Of a stretch of 64,000 nt of DNA, positions 27,738 to 38,007 are shown piece after piece. How positions within the stretch are numbered: position 1 is the first letter of the stretch; every line of letters begins with the position of its first letter. Both the position numbers and the translations under genes were made by a program. This stretch comes from Acidobacteriota bacterium (GTDB lineage Bacteria; Acidobacteriota; Terriglobia; Acidiferrales; UBA7541). The notes under the pieces are model-generated. The model was not told the origin of the DNA. It saw only the letters and a program-made list of their open reading frames with translations, and did not search any database. Location: contig JABCZD010000002.1 of the NCBI GenBank assembly GCA_013289855.1, forward strand, positions 124,001-188,000. The letters run 5' to 3'.

Positions 27738-30700
27738 ATGAATTATAAGGCCTTGCCGTTTCGCACCTTGCGGACAATGTTCGCTGTCGTAGCTGTTTGC
27801 GTTGTCCTGCTCGGAGTGCGTCCATTACGGGCACAAGTGGATGCTGGGACCATTTTGGGAAGCGTGAGGGACGGTTCTGGGGCTTCGGTCAGCGGTGCCG
27901 CCGTTGAGCTGGTGAACGAAGGGACTGGCGCAAGTCTAACGTTTACGACCGATAGCGACGGAAACTACAAGTTCACGCCGATCAGGATCGGCAGCTACAA
28001 GGTCACGGTGACCGCGCAGGGCTTCCAATCGGAGACCAGAATTAAGATTACCGTAAACGTCGGCGCTAACGTGGTCATCGATTTCGCGCTTAAACCGGGC
28101 CAGACCTCGCAAACCATCGAGGTAACCGCTGAGCAGCCGATTCTGGAAACGCAGAGCGGCGCCGTGGGCCAAGTGGTAGACAGCAAGAGCATTAACGACC
28201 TGCCCCTCAATGGCCGGAATTTTACCTTCCTCGCGCAGCTCAGTGCCGGCGTAAATACGCCGCAGGCAGACACTCGAGGAAACGCCGCTAGCGGTGCTTT
28301 CAGCGCCAATGGCCAGCGGCCGTCGTTAAACAACTACCTGCTCGACGGGATTGACAACAACTCGGACACCGTCGACTTCCTGAACGGCACGAACTTCGTG
28401 GTGCTTCCGCCGGTTGACGCCATTTCTGAGTTTAAAGTGCAGACCACGGACTTCAGTGCGGAGTTCGGCCGTTCTGGCGCCGCAGTTCTCAATGCCACCA
28501 CCAAGTCCGGTACCAACGAGTTTCACGGCGACGTTTGGGAATTTTTCCGCAACGACAAATTGGACGCGGCCAACTTCTTTGAAAACGCCGGCGGCATCCC
28601 GAAAGGCGATTTGCAGCAGAATCAATTTGGAGTTACGGCTGGTGGCCCGGTGGTAATCCCGCACATCGTCAACGGTCGAAATAAGCTCTTCTTCTTCGGA
28701 GACTACGAAGGACTCCGCAGGGTGCAAGGTGAAGCCAATACCGCGAGTGTGCCGACCCTTGCCGAGCGCAACAGTGGCTACACCAACTTTCAAGACCTCA
28801 TCGCCGGGCAGACCGGCACAGTGACCGACGCTTTGGGGCGCACCATGCCTGTTGGCACCATCCTGGACCCTTCGACAACACGCCAGATTTCTCCTGGCGT
28901 TTTTGTCCGCGATCCGTTCGGCACCTGCGGCAACGCTGCCCCAGGGTTCGTTTATTCCGTGGCCGCTTGCGGACTGAATATTATTCCGGCGGGACGTTTG
29001 GATCAGAACGCCATCAACCTGTTAAATCTTTACCCGAACCCAACGACCGGGTCACTTTTCTCGAACTTCGCCAGCTCGCCGAAACTCTACGAGCACAGCA
29101 ACGCCTTTGATACCCGGTTGGACATCAATTTCAACGACAAAAATCAGCTCTTCTTCCGTTTTAGCTTCAAGGACGATCCAGAATTCATTCCCGGCGTCTT
29201 CGGTGGCATAGCCGACGGGGGCGCTTTCCAGGAAGGCAATCAGACTGCCAACGCCCAGCAGAGCGTATTGGCCTATACCCACACCTTCTCGCCCACGCTC
29301 ATCAATCAAGTGCGCATCGGCTTCAATTACCTGCACACCACGCGTTCCGGCCCGGAGGCCTCCACCGACGGAATTCCGGCGCAATTTAACATTCCAGACA
29401 TTCCGCAAGGCGAGTTGAACGGTGGCCTTCCCGCCTTCAGCATCGGCGGTCTCTCTACCTTGGGCAGCAATAACTTCTTGCCCTCGAACGAGATCAGCTC
29501 CACGTTCCAGCTCACCGATGACGTCACCAAAATCTACGGTAAGCACACCTTCAAAATGGGCTTCGAATGGCAACACGTGAAGTTCTCCACCCTGCAGCCG
29601 TCGTGGTCGCACGGACAATTTGACTATAGCGGTGCGTACACGGACGTTGCTGGCGGTACTAACTCCAGCGGCACCGGCCGCGCCCAATTTCTCTTGACGC
29701 CTATCGCCGCAACCGGCCCAGGCACGGTTAATTTCCTGGGCGGCACCGATGACCTGCGCGCCTCAAATATTGCGGAGACCGACGATGGCAAGAATTATTA
29801 CGGCGGCTACGTAAATGACGATTGGAAGGTCACTCGCAAACTGACCCTCAATCTCGGACTGCGTTACGACTTCTTCGGCCTGGTCTTTGAACACCACTCT
29901 GCGCAGGGAAACTTCCTGCCCAGCGGTCCCGGCGGCGTCCCAACGGAAATATTCCCAACGGGGAACTCGGCCCTCGGTCAGCTCTCCACCAGTTTCACCT
30001 CGCTTCTTGCCCAGGACGGCATCAACCTGCTGGTAACGAACCAGTACGGCGCTGGTCTAGGGTATTCGCAAAAGACCAACTTCGCTCCACGGCTGGGCTT
30101 TGCTTACCAGGTAACGCCAAAGCTGGTCGTGCGCGGCGGATTCGGCATGTTCTATAACGGTTTTGAAAACCGCGGATATTCGCCAAACCTTGGTGAAAGC
30201 TATCCGTTCCAATACAGCTTCAACTATTTCAACCCGAACGACAGTACTCCCGTGACATTCCCCGCCGCCCCTGGGTGCGTAACGGCCGGTGGTACCGCGG
30301 TCCTGGAAACGGGATTCTCATGTACGCCGCTGACTCCCGCAAACGTCATCGCCACGGGGTTGTCGTTGCCAGGAATTGTGACCAACTATAAGACGCCGTA
30401 TACCCTCGGGGGCAACATCACCGCGCAATATCAAATTACGCCCACCCTTGCCTTTCAGGCCGCATTCGTAACATCGCAAGGGCGCCATATCGAGGTCTTT
30501 CCCAACTACAACGAAGTCTCGACGCTTAACCCTGCGCAGGATTCCATTACCGGAGGACCGAACAACGCTCCCTTGGTGCCTTTCCCGGACTTCGGAACGG
30601 GATCCAGCTACGCGGTCACGGAAGGCAACAGCAACTACAATGGTTTGCAGACGCAGCTGGAAAAGCGCCTATCAAATGGGCTTAATTTCCTCATCTCCTA

Positions 30701-31481
30701 TACCTACTCGAAAGTGCTTACCGACGCACGCGACCCCCTCAACACCGGGAGCGCCCTCGTTAGCTACCGTGCGCCCTATTTACCTGGATACGGGATCCAT
30801 GAAGATTACCAATTGGCTCCCGCGGACATCCGTAACGTTGTCCACGTAAGCGGCGGCTATCAATTGCCCTTCGGCAAAGGGAAGCATTACATGTCCGATG
30901 CCTCTGGGTGGACGAACGCCGTGGTTGGCGGTTGGAGCTTCAATTGGTCATCGACGTTTGAAGGCGGCCAGCCCGTCACCATTGGCTGCCTGCAAACCAC
31001 GGCAGCCGGTTTGGGCTGCGGTGCGCTGAAGACCGGGCAGCCCCTAGGTGTCGGACTGCATACCGATTCGAACGGCTTGTTGAGTCTGTTCACAAACGGC
31101 GCCGCAGCTCTTACTCAGCCCTGCGTGATCGGACCAACCGGACTGCCCGAGGTCGGAACCCCAGCAGGATGCGTCCCGATGACCGGGAGCGCCGTGCTCG
31201 GTGGCGTGGTGCAATATGAAGGGCCTACGTTCAACCGGCTCGACTTGTCCATCTTCAAGGCATTCCAGCTCTCGGAACGGTTCAGCCTCCAGTTCCGTAC
31301 CGAGATCTTCAACATTGCCAACCATCCCAACTTCAACGCCCCTGGCTTTGGCGGAAACGGTGTGGTTGCCATTCCCAACTCGCTTAACTACAGCAGTAAT
31401 GCGTTCGGTGAAATCGGGGCCACGCGAGATGGTTCTTACGACTCGCGCCAGATCCAATTCGCTCTCAAGCTTTACTACTAA
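27738..31481 (+). CDS. Oar-like TonB-dependent receptor
   Basis: A 1247-residue outer-membrane protein starting at the ATG at 27738 behind a strong CGGAGGATTCT ribosome site. It has a signal sequence (TMFAVVAVCVVLLGVRPLRAQ), a carboxypeptidase-regulatory-like beta domain at about 35-125 (GTILGSVRDGSGASVSGAAV), a plug domain (about 130-270, with INDLPLNGRNFTFLAQLSAG), and a long beta barrel ending in the terminal aromatic strand IQFALKLYY. This architecture is characteristic of acidobacterial and myxobacterial Oar-type receptors that import large substrates at the cost of proton motive force. Controlled, by inference, by the divergent LacI regulator. No SusD partner is nearby. Confidence 0.92.
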   Translation: MNYKALPFRTLRTMFAVVAVCVVLLGVRPLRAQVDAGTILGSVRDGSGASVSGAAVELVNEGTGASLTFTTDSDGNYKFTPIRIGSYKVTVTAQGFQSETRIKITVNVGANVVIDFALKPGQTSQTIEVTAEQPILETQSGAVGQVVDSKSINDLPLNGRNFTFLAQLSAGVNTPQADTRGNAASGAFSANGQRPSLNNYLLDGIDNNSDTVDFLNGTNFVVLPPVDAISEFKVQTTDFSAEFGRSGAAVLNATTKSGTNEFHGDVWEFFRNDKLDAANFFENAGGIPKGDLQQNQFGVTAGGPVVIPHIVNGRNKLFFFGDYEGLRRVQGEANTASVPTLAERNSGYTNFQDLIAGQTGTVTDALGRTMPVGTILDPSTTRQISPGVFVRDPFGTCGNAAPGFVYSVAACGLNIIPAGRLDQNAINLLNLYPNPTTGSLFSNFASSPKLYEHSNAFDTRLDINFNDKNQLFFRFSFKDDPEFIPGVFGGIADGGAFQEGNQTANAQQSVLAYTHTFSPTLINQVRIGFNYLHTTRSGPEASTDGIPAQFNIPDIPQGELNGGLPAFSIGGLSTLGSNNFLPSNEISSTFQLTDDVTKIYGKHTFKMGFEWQHVKFSTLQPSWSHGQFDYSGAYTDVAGGTNSSGTGRAQFLLTPIAATGPGTVNFLGGTDDLRASNIAETDDGKNYYGGYVNDDWKVTRKLTLNLGLRYDFFGLVFEHHSAQGNFLPSGPGGVPTEIFPTGNSALGQLSTSFTSLLAQDGINLLVTNQYGAGLGYSQKTNFAPRLGFAYQVTPKLVVRGGFGMFYNGFENRGYSPNLGESYPFQYSFNYFNPNDSTPVTFPAAPGCVTAGGTAVLETGFSCTPLTPANVIATGLSLPGIVTNYKTPYTLGGNITAQYQITPTLAFQAAFVTSQGRHIEVFPNYNEVSTLNPAQDSITGGPNNAPLVPFPDFGTGSSYAVTEGNSNYNGLQTQLEKRLSNGLNFLISYTYSKVLTDARDPLNTGSALVSYRAPYLPGYGIHEDYQLAPADIRNVVHVSGGYQLPFGKGKHYMSDASGWTNAVVGGWSFNWSSTFEGGQPVTIGCLQTTAAGLGCGALKTGQPLGVGLHTDSNGLLSLFTNGAAALTQPCVIGPTGLPEVGTPAGCVPMTGSAVLGGVVQYEGPTFNRLDLSIFKAFQLSERFSLQFRTEIFNIANHPNFNAPGFGGNGVVAIPNSLNYSSNAFGEIGATRDGSYDSRQIQFALKLYY

Positions 31482-31504
31482 ACCCCAAAGTGACACCACC
31501 CCGC

Positions 31505-31540
31505 AAAGAAGGCGCTGACCAAGCGCCTTCTTTGTTTTTT
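31505..31540 (+). terminator. Rho-independent terminator
   Basis: A 12-bp stem (AAAGAAGGCGCT / AGCGCCTTCTTT) with loop GACCA is followed by GTTTTTT. It lies 24 bases after the receptor stop codon and separates it from the TPR gene. Confidence 0.92.
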
Positions 31541-31602
31541 GCGGACTTTTTTGCGCCGCGTAACTCACTCTCGGCACGGTGCGGTGGTAATCTGCAAGTA
31601 TC

Positions 31603-33018
31603 GTGAGCATGCGAAACCGGTCGATCTGTTCCTTGTTTTTGGCCCTTTTGTTCTGTGCTTCAACGCCATGCGCAGCCCAGCAGCAGAACCGGGAATTGGA
31701 CCTCGCATTCCAGGCGGCGGCTCAGGAATACGAAGCCGGCCGGTACGCCGAGGCCGCCGCAAAACTGGAGGCCTTATTGCGCGCAGCACCCCAGAGTTTT
31801 GCAGTGCAGGAACTGGCTGGACTGGTGTATTCGGCGCAATCGCTGGATAGCAAAGCCAACGCGCACTTGCAAAAGGCCACCGAACTGCAACCCAATTCCG
31901 CCGCAGCTAGGACGAATCTGGCATCTAATCTCGTACGTCTGGGGAAGCCCGAACTGGCCGAGGCACAACTTAAGAAAGCCGTGGCTCTCGAACCGCAGAA
32001 TTTTGACGCCAACCACAATCTCGGAGAGCTCTACGTACAAGCCGGCAAGATTGCCGAAGCCGAGCCATTTCTCGCGAAGGCCCAGCAGATTGATCCCGCC
32101 GCCTACGACAACGGCTACGATCTGGCGCTCGCCTACCTGCAAACCAGCCAAGTTCCCGACGCCCGGCGAGAGGTGCATGATCTGCTGAAGCTGAAAGACA
32201 CCGCCGAGCTGCACAATCTTCTCGCCGAAATCGAAGAAAAAGACGGCCAGTTTGTCGTCGCCGCCAATGAATTTGCGCTGGCGGCCCACGCCGATCCCAG
32301 CGAGAGCAATCTCTTCGATTGGGGCAGCGAACTGCTGCTGCATCGGACGCTGGGTCCAGCCATCGAAGTGTTTCAGCAGGCCGTGGCGCGCTATCCCAAT
32401 TCGCCACGCCTGGCCATCGGCCTGGGCATGGCGTTCTACGCGCGCGGCAATTATGACGAAGCCATCGCCGCGCTGCTCAAGGCTGCGGACCTAAATCCCG
32501 GCGACCCGCGTTGCTATCTTTTCTTGTCCCGTGCTTATGACAGCTCGCCTAGCCAGGCGGATCAGGTCCTGCAGCGCTTCCGCCGCTTCGCGGAATTGCA
32601 GCCCGCCAATGGCTTGGCGCAGTATTACTACGCGATGAGTCTGTGGAAAGGCAAACGCGCGCAAGATTCCACTGTCGACCTCAACGAAATCACCTCACTG
32701 CTGCAAAAGTCGCTGGCCCTCGATCCGCGGCTCGCCGAAGCGCACTTGCAACTCGGCAATCTATATTTCGACCAGAAGAAATATTCCGAATGCATCCCGG
32801 AATTCACGCGCGCGCTAGAGCTCAACGCCGGCCTGGCCGACGCCCACTATCGGCTCGGGCTGGCCTACGTGCGCACCGGCGAAAAGGATCGTGGTGAAGC
32901 GGAACTGGCGCTTTACAAGCGCGTAAACGAGCAGCATCTCGACGACCTTGAAAAACAACGCGCGGAAATCCGGCAATTTGTCCTTTCCGCAAAAGATTCG
33001 CCGGGGGAAAAGCCGTGA
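31603..33018 (+). CDS. Exported TPR protein
   Basis: A 471-residue protein with a signal peptide (SICSLFLALLFCASTPCAAQ) and tetratricopeptide repeats over residues 30-440 (YEAGRYAEAAAKLEALLRAA, ANHNLGELYVQAGKIAEAEP, AHLQLGNLYFDQKKYSECIP). The start is either the GTG at 31603 or the ATG two codons later; neither has a strong ribosome site. It opens a plus-strand series with a DUF1501-like protein, an unknown protein and a GH2 enzyme. TPR scaffolds of this kind recur next to FG-GAP proteins in this window. Function unknown. Confidence 0.87.
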   Translation: MSMRNRSICSLFLALLFCASTPCAAQQQNRELDLAFQAAAQEYEAGRYAEAAAKLEALLRAAPQSFAVQELAGLVYSAQSLDSKANAHLQKATELQPNSAAARTNLASNLVRLGKPELAEAQLKKAVALEPQNFDANHNLGELYVQAGKIAEAEPFLAKAQQIDPAAYDNGYDLALAYLQTSQVPDARREVHDLLKLKDTAELHNLLAEIEEKDGQFVVAANEFALAAHADPSESNLFDWGSELLLHRTLGPAIEVFQQAVARYPNSPRLAIGLGMAFYARGNYDEAIAALLKAADLNPGDPRCYLFLSRAYDSSPSQADQVLQRFRRFAELQPANGLAQYYYAMSLWKGKRAQDSTVDLNEITSLLQKSLALDPRLAEAHLQLGNLYFDQKKYSECIPEFTRALELNAGLADAHYRLGLAYVRTGEKDRGEAELALYKRVNEQHLDDLEKQRAEIRQFVLSAKDSPGEKP

Positions 33019-33112
33019 TGCTCATGCCTTCGTCGATCACTCGCCGCTCGATGAATAGCTGCGTGATGACCGGTCGCGTGATTTTCTCGCTGGACGCGCC
33101 GCGCCGCGAATC

Positions 33113-34327
33113 GTGGAATTTCTAATGAAAGAATACGCAGCACCGGACGAACGGATCACGCGGATTGCCATGAATTTGCGCAATTCCTCGCCGCGAGATC
33201 TCGCTCGCCAACTCGCTTTCACTCGACGGGAATTTTTGCGCGCCGCCGCAGGATTGGGCATTGGAAGTACATTGCTGCATTCGAGTGCCATGGCTCATAT
33301 GGCCGCGCCACTCAAAAAAAGAAAAGTGGTTGTCGTTACCTTTGGAGGAGGTGCGCGAGATCAGGAAACCTTCGCGCCGCAAGGGCAGGAAAATATTCCG
33401 CACCTGATGCACGAGCTGATTCCGCAATCCACTTTCTTTACCCAGGTCGTCAATCGCGGAATTTTGGGCCACTACGTCGCCACCGCCAGCCTGGCCACTG
33501 GCGTCTACGAAACTCTCAATAATTTTGCTTCGTTGCCGCCAGATCATCCCACCGTATTCGAATATTTTCGCAAGGATCTGAAGCGCCCCGCTTCCGATGC
33601 CTGGGTCGTGGCTCCCAGCAATGGATTCAATCGCATCGGTGAAAGCAGCAACCGCTCATTCGGCGCGGGATTTGGCGCCGGTGTGATTCTCCCCAAGCAT
33701 CTCTTGTCGGCCGCCATGTCTGGCGCGGGCGGCTATGACCACCTGCTGCGCGATAGCTACGAAACGCCGTTTTACACGCCCGAGCTGGGCGGCGGGGAAT
33801 TCGAGTTGCGCCAACTGGAAATGATGCTCCGCCTTTCTGTCGACGACTTCAAGGCTCACGCGTTGACTCTATCCAGCCCCGACGAACTTTCCGTCTACAT
33901 CGCGCATCAATTGATGCGCCAGCAGTCACCCAGTCTGTTGTGGATTACCCTTCACGATATTGACATCGCGCATGCCGGAGCCTATTCGCTTTATATCGAA
34001 GGCATCCGACGCACCGATCGCCTCTGCGCGGATCTTTGGAACGCGATCCAGAACGAGCCCGAGTACGCGGGCAACACCACCATGTTTATTCTTCCGGACT
34101 TTGGGCGCGACTTAGACGACGACGCCGGCGGCAATGGATTTCAGCACCACCGCACCGGAGACGTGCTTTCGCGAACCACTTGGATGATGGCTCTCGGCGC
34201 GGGAGTGCGTCCCGGACTGGTTTTCGACCGCCCAGTGGACTCCACCGATCTTGTCCCCACGCTCGGGACCATGCTGGGATTTTCTTCCTCCATGGCGCAA
34301 GGCCAGCCGATAGCGGAGCTGCTGTAG
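33113..34327 (+). CDS. Tat-exported DUF1501/alkaline phosphatase-like protein
   Basis: A 404-residue protein. A Tat signal, TRREFLRAAAGLGIG, begins near residue 37, so the true start may be the ATG at 33125 or the one at 33170. The body resembles the alkaline-phosphatase-superfamily fold as in DUF1501 proteins: the first strand VVVVTFGGGARDQETF, then IPHLMHELIPQSTFFTQVVN, and near the C-terminus FILPDFGRDLDDDAGGNG with a following HH (FQHHRTGD) and DSTDLVPTLGTMLGF. Metal-binding Asp/His residues are plausible from these motifs. The substrate is unknown. The next gene begins 10 bases after its stop, implying co-translation. Confidence 0.75.
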   Translation: MEFLMKEYAAPDERITRIAMNLRNSSPRDLARQLAFTRREFLRAAAGLGIGSTLLHSSAMAHMAAPLKKRKVVVVTFGGGARDQETFAPQGQENIPHLMHELIPQSTFFTQVVNRGILGHYVATASLATGVYETLNNFASLPPDHPTVFEYFRKDLKRPASDAWVVAPSNGFNRIGESSNRSFGAGFGAGVILPKHLLSAAMSGAGGYDHLLRDSYETPFYTPELGGGEFELRQLEMMLRLSVDDFKAHALTLSSPDELSVYIAHQLMRQQSPSLLWITLHDIDIAHAGAYSLYIEGIRRTDRLCADLWNAIQNEPEYAGNTTMFILPDFGRDLDDDAGGNGFQHHRTGDVLSRTTWMMALGAGVRPGLVFDRPVDSTDLVPTLGTMLGFSSSMAQGQPIAELL

Positions 34328-34336
34328 CGCGCGCCG

Positions 34337-35539
34337 ATGCATCCCAAAGACTTAAAACCCGAACAGTTCCGCGGCTATCCGCCGGAGGCCGGAAAATTGG
34401 CCGTCGACTATCTGGCGGTGCTGCAACTCCTGCCGCTGGCTTTCTTGTCCAGCCTGCTCAAGGAAGTCATCGAATATGATTTTAAGTTTCCGGCGGAGCG
34501 CGAGGCGGTCGAAAAAGAACTCGCGAATTTGCGCACCCTTCCGGCTGCGGAGCTGGAATTGTGGATGCACGGATTCGCGCAAATTCAATTGTCTTCCGCG
34601 CTCGAACGCCAGGATTGGGTCAACGCTCCCGCACAATTTGTCGAACAACTGTCCGCGCATCTTTGGTCCACGCACCAACTGGACGGCTTCCGCAATGCGG
34701 CGCTCGAATATGCCAACCGCGTGCGCGCGGCAGTGCCGCCGGAAGCGCCTGCCGCGCCGCGGCTGGGGATCACAATTATTGGACAAGGCGTTGCCGCGAG
34801 TCCGAAACCCTTATTCCGTGAATTGCGTCCACAAGGCGCTTACTACAGTAATGTCCAACCGGAAAATGGCTTAAAGATTTTGCTGGATGCGGTAACCGCC
34901 AGAGCTAAAGCCCAGCCGGCCGGCTACGCCCATTGGTATGTGGACGGCGGCGAGGCCGCGAATCATGACGCCGCGATCACTAGCGTTTCGTACGCCGCGC
35001 TGCAACCTGCGCGCGCCATTCTGTCTGAGAAAATGCGTGCACAGATCGAACGACCTGGCATGGGCCCGGAGGCTCTCCGCACGCTGCTGGCGCGCATGGC
35101 GCCTTCGGACCTTGGGCTGAACGCTGGCGATGCGGTTCTACAGCGATTCCAGATGAAGTTGTTGACGGAAGGATCCGGCACGCAGGTCTTCAGCACCACG
35201 TTTGCGCAATGGACCGCGCGCGAAGCGCTGCGCCGCGCCCAGCCGTTGACCCTGTTAGTGCGGTTTGCTCCACGGCAACGACAGCGGCCCATGAACGAAC
35301 TACTCTACGGAAGCCACGAGCACGCTGAACTTGATCCTTTAGGCTCGTTGCTGGACGCCGATTTCGGCGCCTACTACAACTGGCTAAATCAGCAGCGCTT
35401 GCCGGGCGCCGGGCAGTCTTCTTTCCTGGTGTGGTTCGAAGACCACCGCGAAGCCTTGGTCATCGGACCGTCCGTGCCGCGCGGCACCTCATCAAAAGCC
35501 GCCGTCGATTTGCAGCAATTGTTGAACTGGGCCAGTTAG
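34337..35539 (+). CDS. Conserved hypothetical protein
   Basis: A 400-residue protein I do not recognise. It has no signal peptide and is largely helical in its first third (LDAVTARAKAQ-type amphipathic stretches, KELANLRTLPAAELELWMHG) and mixed later (LGITIIGQGVAASPKPLFRE, YAHWYVDGGEAANHDAAITS, FLVWFEDHREALVIGPSV). The segment YVDGGEAANHDAA has acidic and His residues that could bind metal, but this is speculation. Because it sits 9 bases after the Tat-exported DUF1501-like gene and 35 bases before GH2, it is probably in the same operon, perhaps as a cytosolic partner of the exported protein. Confidence 0.7.
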   Translation: MHPKDLKPEQFRGYPPEAGKLAVDYLAVLQLLPLAFLSSLLKEVIEYDFKFPAEREAVEKELANLRTLPAAELELWMHGFAQIQLSSALERQDWVNAPAQFVEQLSAHLWSTHQLDGFRNAALEYANRVRAAVPPEAPAAPRLGITIIGQGVAASPKPLFRELRPQGAYYSNVQPENGLKILLDAVTARAKAQPAGYAHWYVDGGEAANHDAAITSVSYAALQPARAILSEKMRAQIERPGMGPEALRTLLARMAPSDLGLNAGDAVLQRFQMKLLTEGSGTQVFSTTFAQWTAREALRRAQPLTLLVRFAPRQRQRPMNELLYGSHEHAELDPLGSLLDADFGAYYNWLNQQRLPGAGQSSFLVWFEDHREALVIGPSVPRGTSSKAAVDLQQLLNWAS

Positions 35540-35574
35540 CAAAGCTTCATTTCTTGTGCAGCAAAAGGAGCTCC

Positions 35575-37905
35575 ATGTATCGACGCGAATTTCTGAAGAA
35601 CACCTCCGCCGTGATTGCCGGAGCGACCCTGGCTCCCGGCGCACTGTCTGGCACTTCTGCGCTTGCGGCCGATTCTTCTTCCGGCGCAACGGGAAGGCTG
35701 GTGCTGCCGATCAACCGGAACTGGCGTTACAGTCCCACGTTCGTGGAGGGCGCCCACGCGCGAGAGTTTGATGACTCCGCGTTCGCGCGCGTGGTCGTCC
35801 CGCACACCAATGTCCGCCTGCCGTGGCACAGTTTCGATGAAAAGCTTTACGAGTTCGTTTCCATCTATCGCAGGCGCTTCAAGTTGCCGCCGGAAGCGGC
35901 CGGCCACCAGGTGTTTGTGGATTTTGAAGGCGTGATGACCGCATCCACCGTCTGGATTAATGGCGTTCGTCTCGGCGAGTACAAGGGCGGCTACACGCCC
36001 TTTTCGTTTGATTTGACTCCGCATCTCGATTTCAACGGAGAAAATGTACTGGCCGTCGACGTGGACTCGCGCGAGCGGGCCGACATTCCGCCGTTCGGCT
36101 ATCAGATTGACTACCTCACCTTCGGCGGCATCTACCGTGAAGTCTCTTTGCGCATCGTTCCCGCAACATTCATTGAGAATATTTTCGCCAAACCCAAAGG
36201 CGTTCTTAGCGCGCATCCCGGCCTCGACGTGGAATGCTTTCTCATGAGCCAGGGCGCGGTCAAAGAAGGATTCACGCTGGAAGCGGAACTTCGCAATGGA
36301 GAACGCTCCGTGGCTAAATCCGTGTTGCGCGTACCGGCTTCGGAAGCCGCCGCGGAACCCGTTTTGCACACTATCCATTTCGAGAACCTTACCGGAATTA
36401 AATTGTGGGATCTCGCGCAGCCCAATTTGTACACCGTGCATGTGCGGCTGCTCCACGGAACGCAGTTAGTGGACAATGACGCGCGCAGAATCGGTTTTCG
36501 CGAAGCGCAGTTTACGGAGCAGGGCTTCGCACTAAACGGCAAAGTCATCAAATTGCGCGGGCTGGACCGTCACCAGACCTTTCCCTTCGTCGGACAAGCC
36601 ATGCCCGGCCGTGCGCAGCGCAGCGATGCGCGTATTCTCCGCACCAAGTTGCACTGCAATATCGTGCGCACCTCGCACTATCCGCAATCCCGCCATTTCC
36701 TCGATGCCTGCGACGAAATGGGGCTGCTGGTGCTGGAAGAAATTCCCGGTTGGCAGCACATCGGCGACGAAGCCTGGAAGCTGATCTCTATCGACAATGT
36801 GCGCCGCATGGTCCGCCGCGATTGGAATCATCCCAGCGTCATTCTGTGGGGCGTGCGCATCAACGAATCGCTGGACGACCACGATTTCTACGTGCGGACC
36901 AATGCCGTGGCGCACAACCTCGACCCCACGCGGCAAACCGGCGGCATCCGCTATTTTCAGAGCTCCGAATTTCTCGAAGACGTTTTCACCATGAACGACT
37001 TCGGCTTTCCGCTGAAGCCGCCGAATCATTCGCGCTATCTGAACACCGAGTTTGTCGGTCACACCTACCCCACCAAGACCATCGATCAAGTGGAACGGCT
37101 GACGGAACACGCCATGCGCCACGCGCGCATCCACGATCAACTGGCTTCCAATCCGCAGTACGCGGGTGGCATCGGCTGGTGCGCGTTCGACTACAACACG
37201 CATGGAGATTTCGGTTCCGGGGACCGCATCTGTTATCACGGTGTGACCGACATTTTTCGCGAACCGAAGCCCGCGGCCGGGTTTTACAAATCCCAGTGCG
37301 ATCCTTCGGAAGAGGTGGTGTTGGAGCCGGCATTTCACTGGGCGCGCGGCGATCAGTCCATCGGCTTCACCAACGCCGTGGTTTGCTCGAACTGCGATCA
37401 CCTGAAGTATTACATCGCGGACAAATTGGTGGCGGAGGCCGATCCCAATCGCGCGGAGTTTGCCCACCTGCGCTACGCGCCGTTTGTCGCCGATTTAGGC
37501 AAGGCGGTGGGTAACTGGGGAGACTTGCGCATCGACGGCTATATCCAGGGCAAGCAAGTAATTTCAAAAACGCTTTCTGGTAAGGGTATCGACCAGAAAT
37601 TTACCATCGTGCCGGACGATGCGCAGTTAAATGCGGATGGCGCCGACACCACGCGGGTGGTATTGCGCGTCACCGATGAGTTTGGGGCCATCCGTCCGTT
37701 CGCCAACGATGCCATTAAGCTGGAGATCGAAGGACCCGCCGAAATCATCGGCGATAATCCTTTCGCAGTGGTTGGCGGGACCGGCGCAATTTGGATTCGC
37801 GCGAAAGAGCAAGCCGGCAGCGTCACATTGACGGCGATTCATCCAGTGCTTGGCAAGCAGCAAATACAATTGCAAATCACCGCTGCGCCCGCGGAAGTTG
37901 CCTAA
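35575..37905 (+). CDS. Glycoside hydrolase family 2 (beta-galactosidase-like)
   Basis: A 776-residue exported beta-glycosidase. The ATG at 35575 has AAAGGAGCTCC and opens a Tat-like signal (YRREFLKNTSAVIAGATLAP). Domain order: sugar-binding jelly roll (about 45-215), immunoglobulin-like domain, TIM barrel (about 310-600) and a C-terminal beta domain. The acid/base Glu is near residue 431 (WGVRINESLDD) and the nucleophile Glu near 492 (NTEFVGHTYP); both are intact. GH2 includes beta-galactosidases, beta-mannosidases and beta-glucuronidases. With galactokinase next door a beta-galactosidase role is the best guess. Longer in-frame starts lie inside the preceding gene. Confidence 0.9.
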   Translation: MYRREFLKNTSAVIAGATLAPGALSGTSALAADSSSGATGRLVLPINRNWRYSPTFVEGAHAREFDDSAFARVVVPHTNVRLPWHSFDEKLYEFVSIYRRRFKLPPEAAGHQVFVDFEGVMTASTVWINGVRLGEYKGGYTPFSFDLTPHLDFNGENVLAVDVDSRERADIPPFGYQIDYLTFGGIYREVSLRIVPATFIENIFAKPKGVLSAHPGLDVECFLMSQGAVKEGFTLEAELRNGERSVAKSVLRVPASEAAAEPVLHTIHFENLTGIKLWDLAQPNLYTVHVRLLHGTQLVDNDARRIGFREAQFTEQGFALNGKVIKLRGLDRHQTFPFVGQAMPGRAQRSDARILRTKLHCNIVRTSHYPQSRHFLDACDEMGLLVLEEIPGWQHIGDEAWKLISIDNVRRMVRRDWNHPSVILWGVRINESLDDHDFYVRTNAVAHNLDPTRQTGGIRYFQSSEFLEDVFTMNDFGFPLKPPNHSRYLNTEFVGHTYPTKTIDQVERLTEHAMRHARIHDQLASNPQYAGGIGWCAFDYNTHGDFGSGDRICYHGVTDIFREPKPAAGFYKSQCDPSEEVVLEPAFHWARGDQSIGFTNAVVCSNCDHLKYYIADKLVAEADPNRAEFAHLRYAPFVADLGKAVGNWGDLRIDGYIQGKQVISKTLSGKGIDQKFTIVPDDAQLNADGADTTRVVLRVTDEFGAIRPFANDAIKLEIEGPAEIIGDNPFAVVGGTGAIWIRAKEQAGSVTLTAIHPVLGKQQIQLQITAAPAEVA

Positions 37906-38007
37906 GGAAGTTGCCTGAGCTTCATCGGGACGCATTGCGCCGGTACCGCGGCTGTGAAGCATCTGCGAATTCGCGGACTACGCGAGCTCGCGGTGGGCGC
38001 CGGTGGA

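Noticed and set aside
37981..37992. 12-bp palindrome CGCGAGCTCGCG between GH2 and galK as a terminator
   Set aside because: No loop and no T-tract on either side; a chance GC palindrome is as likely.
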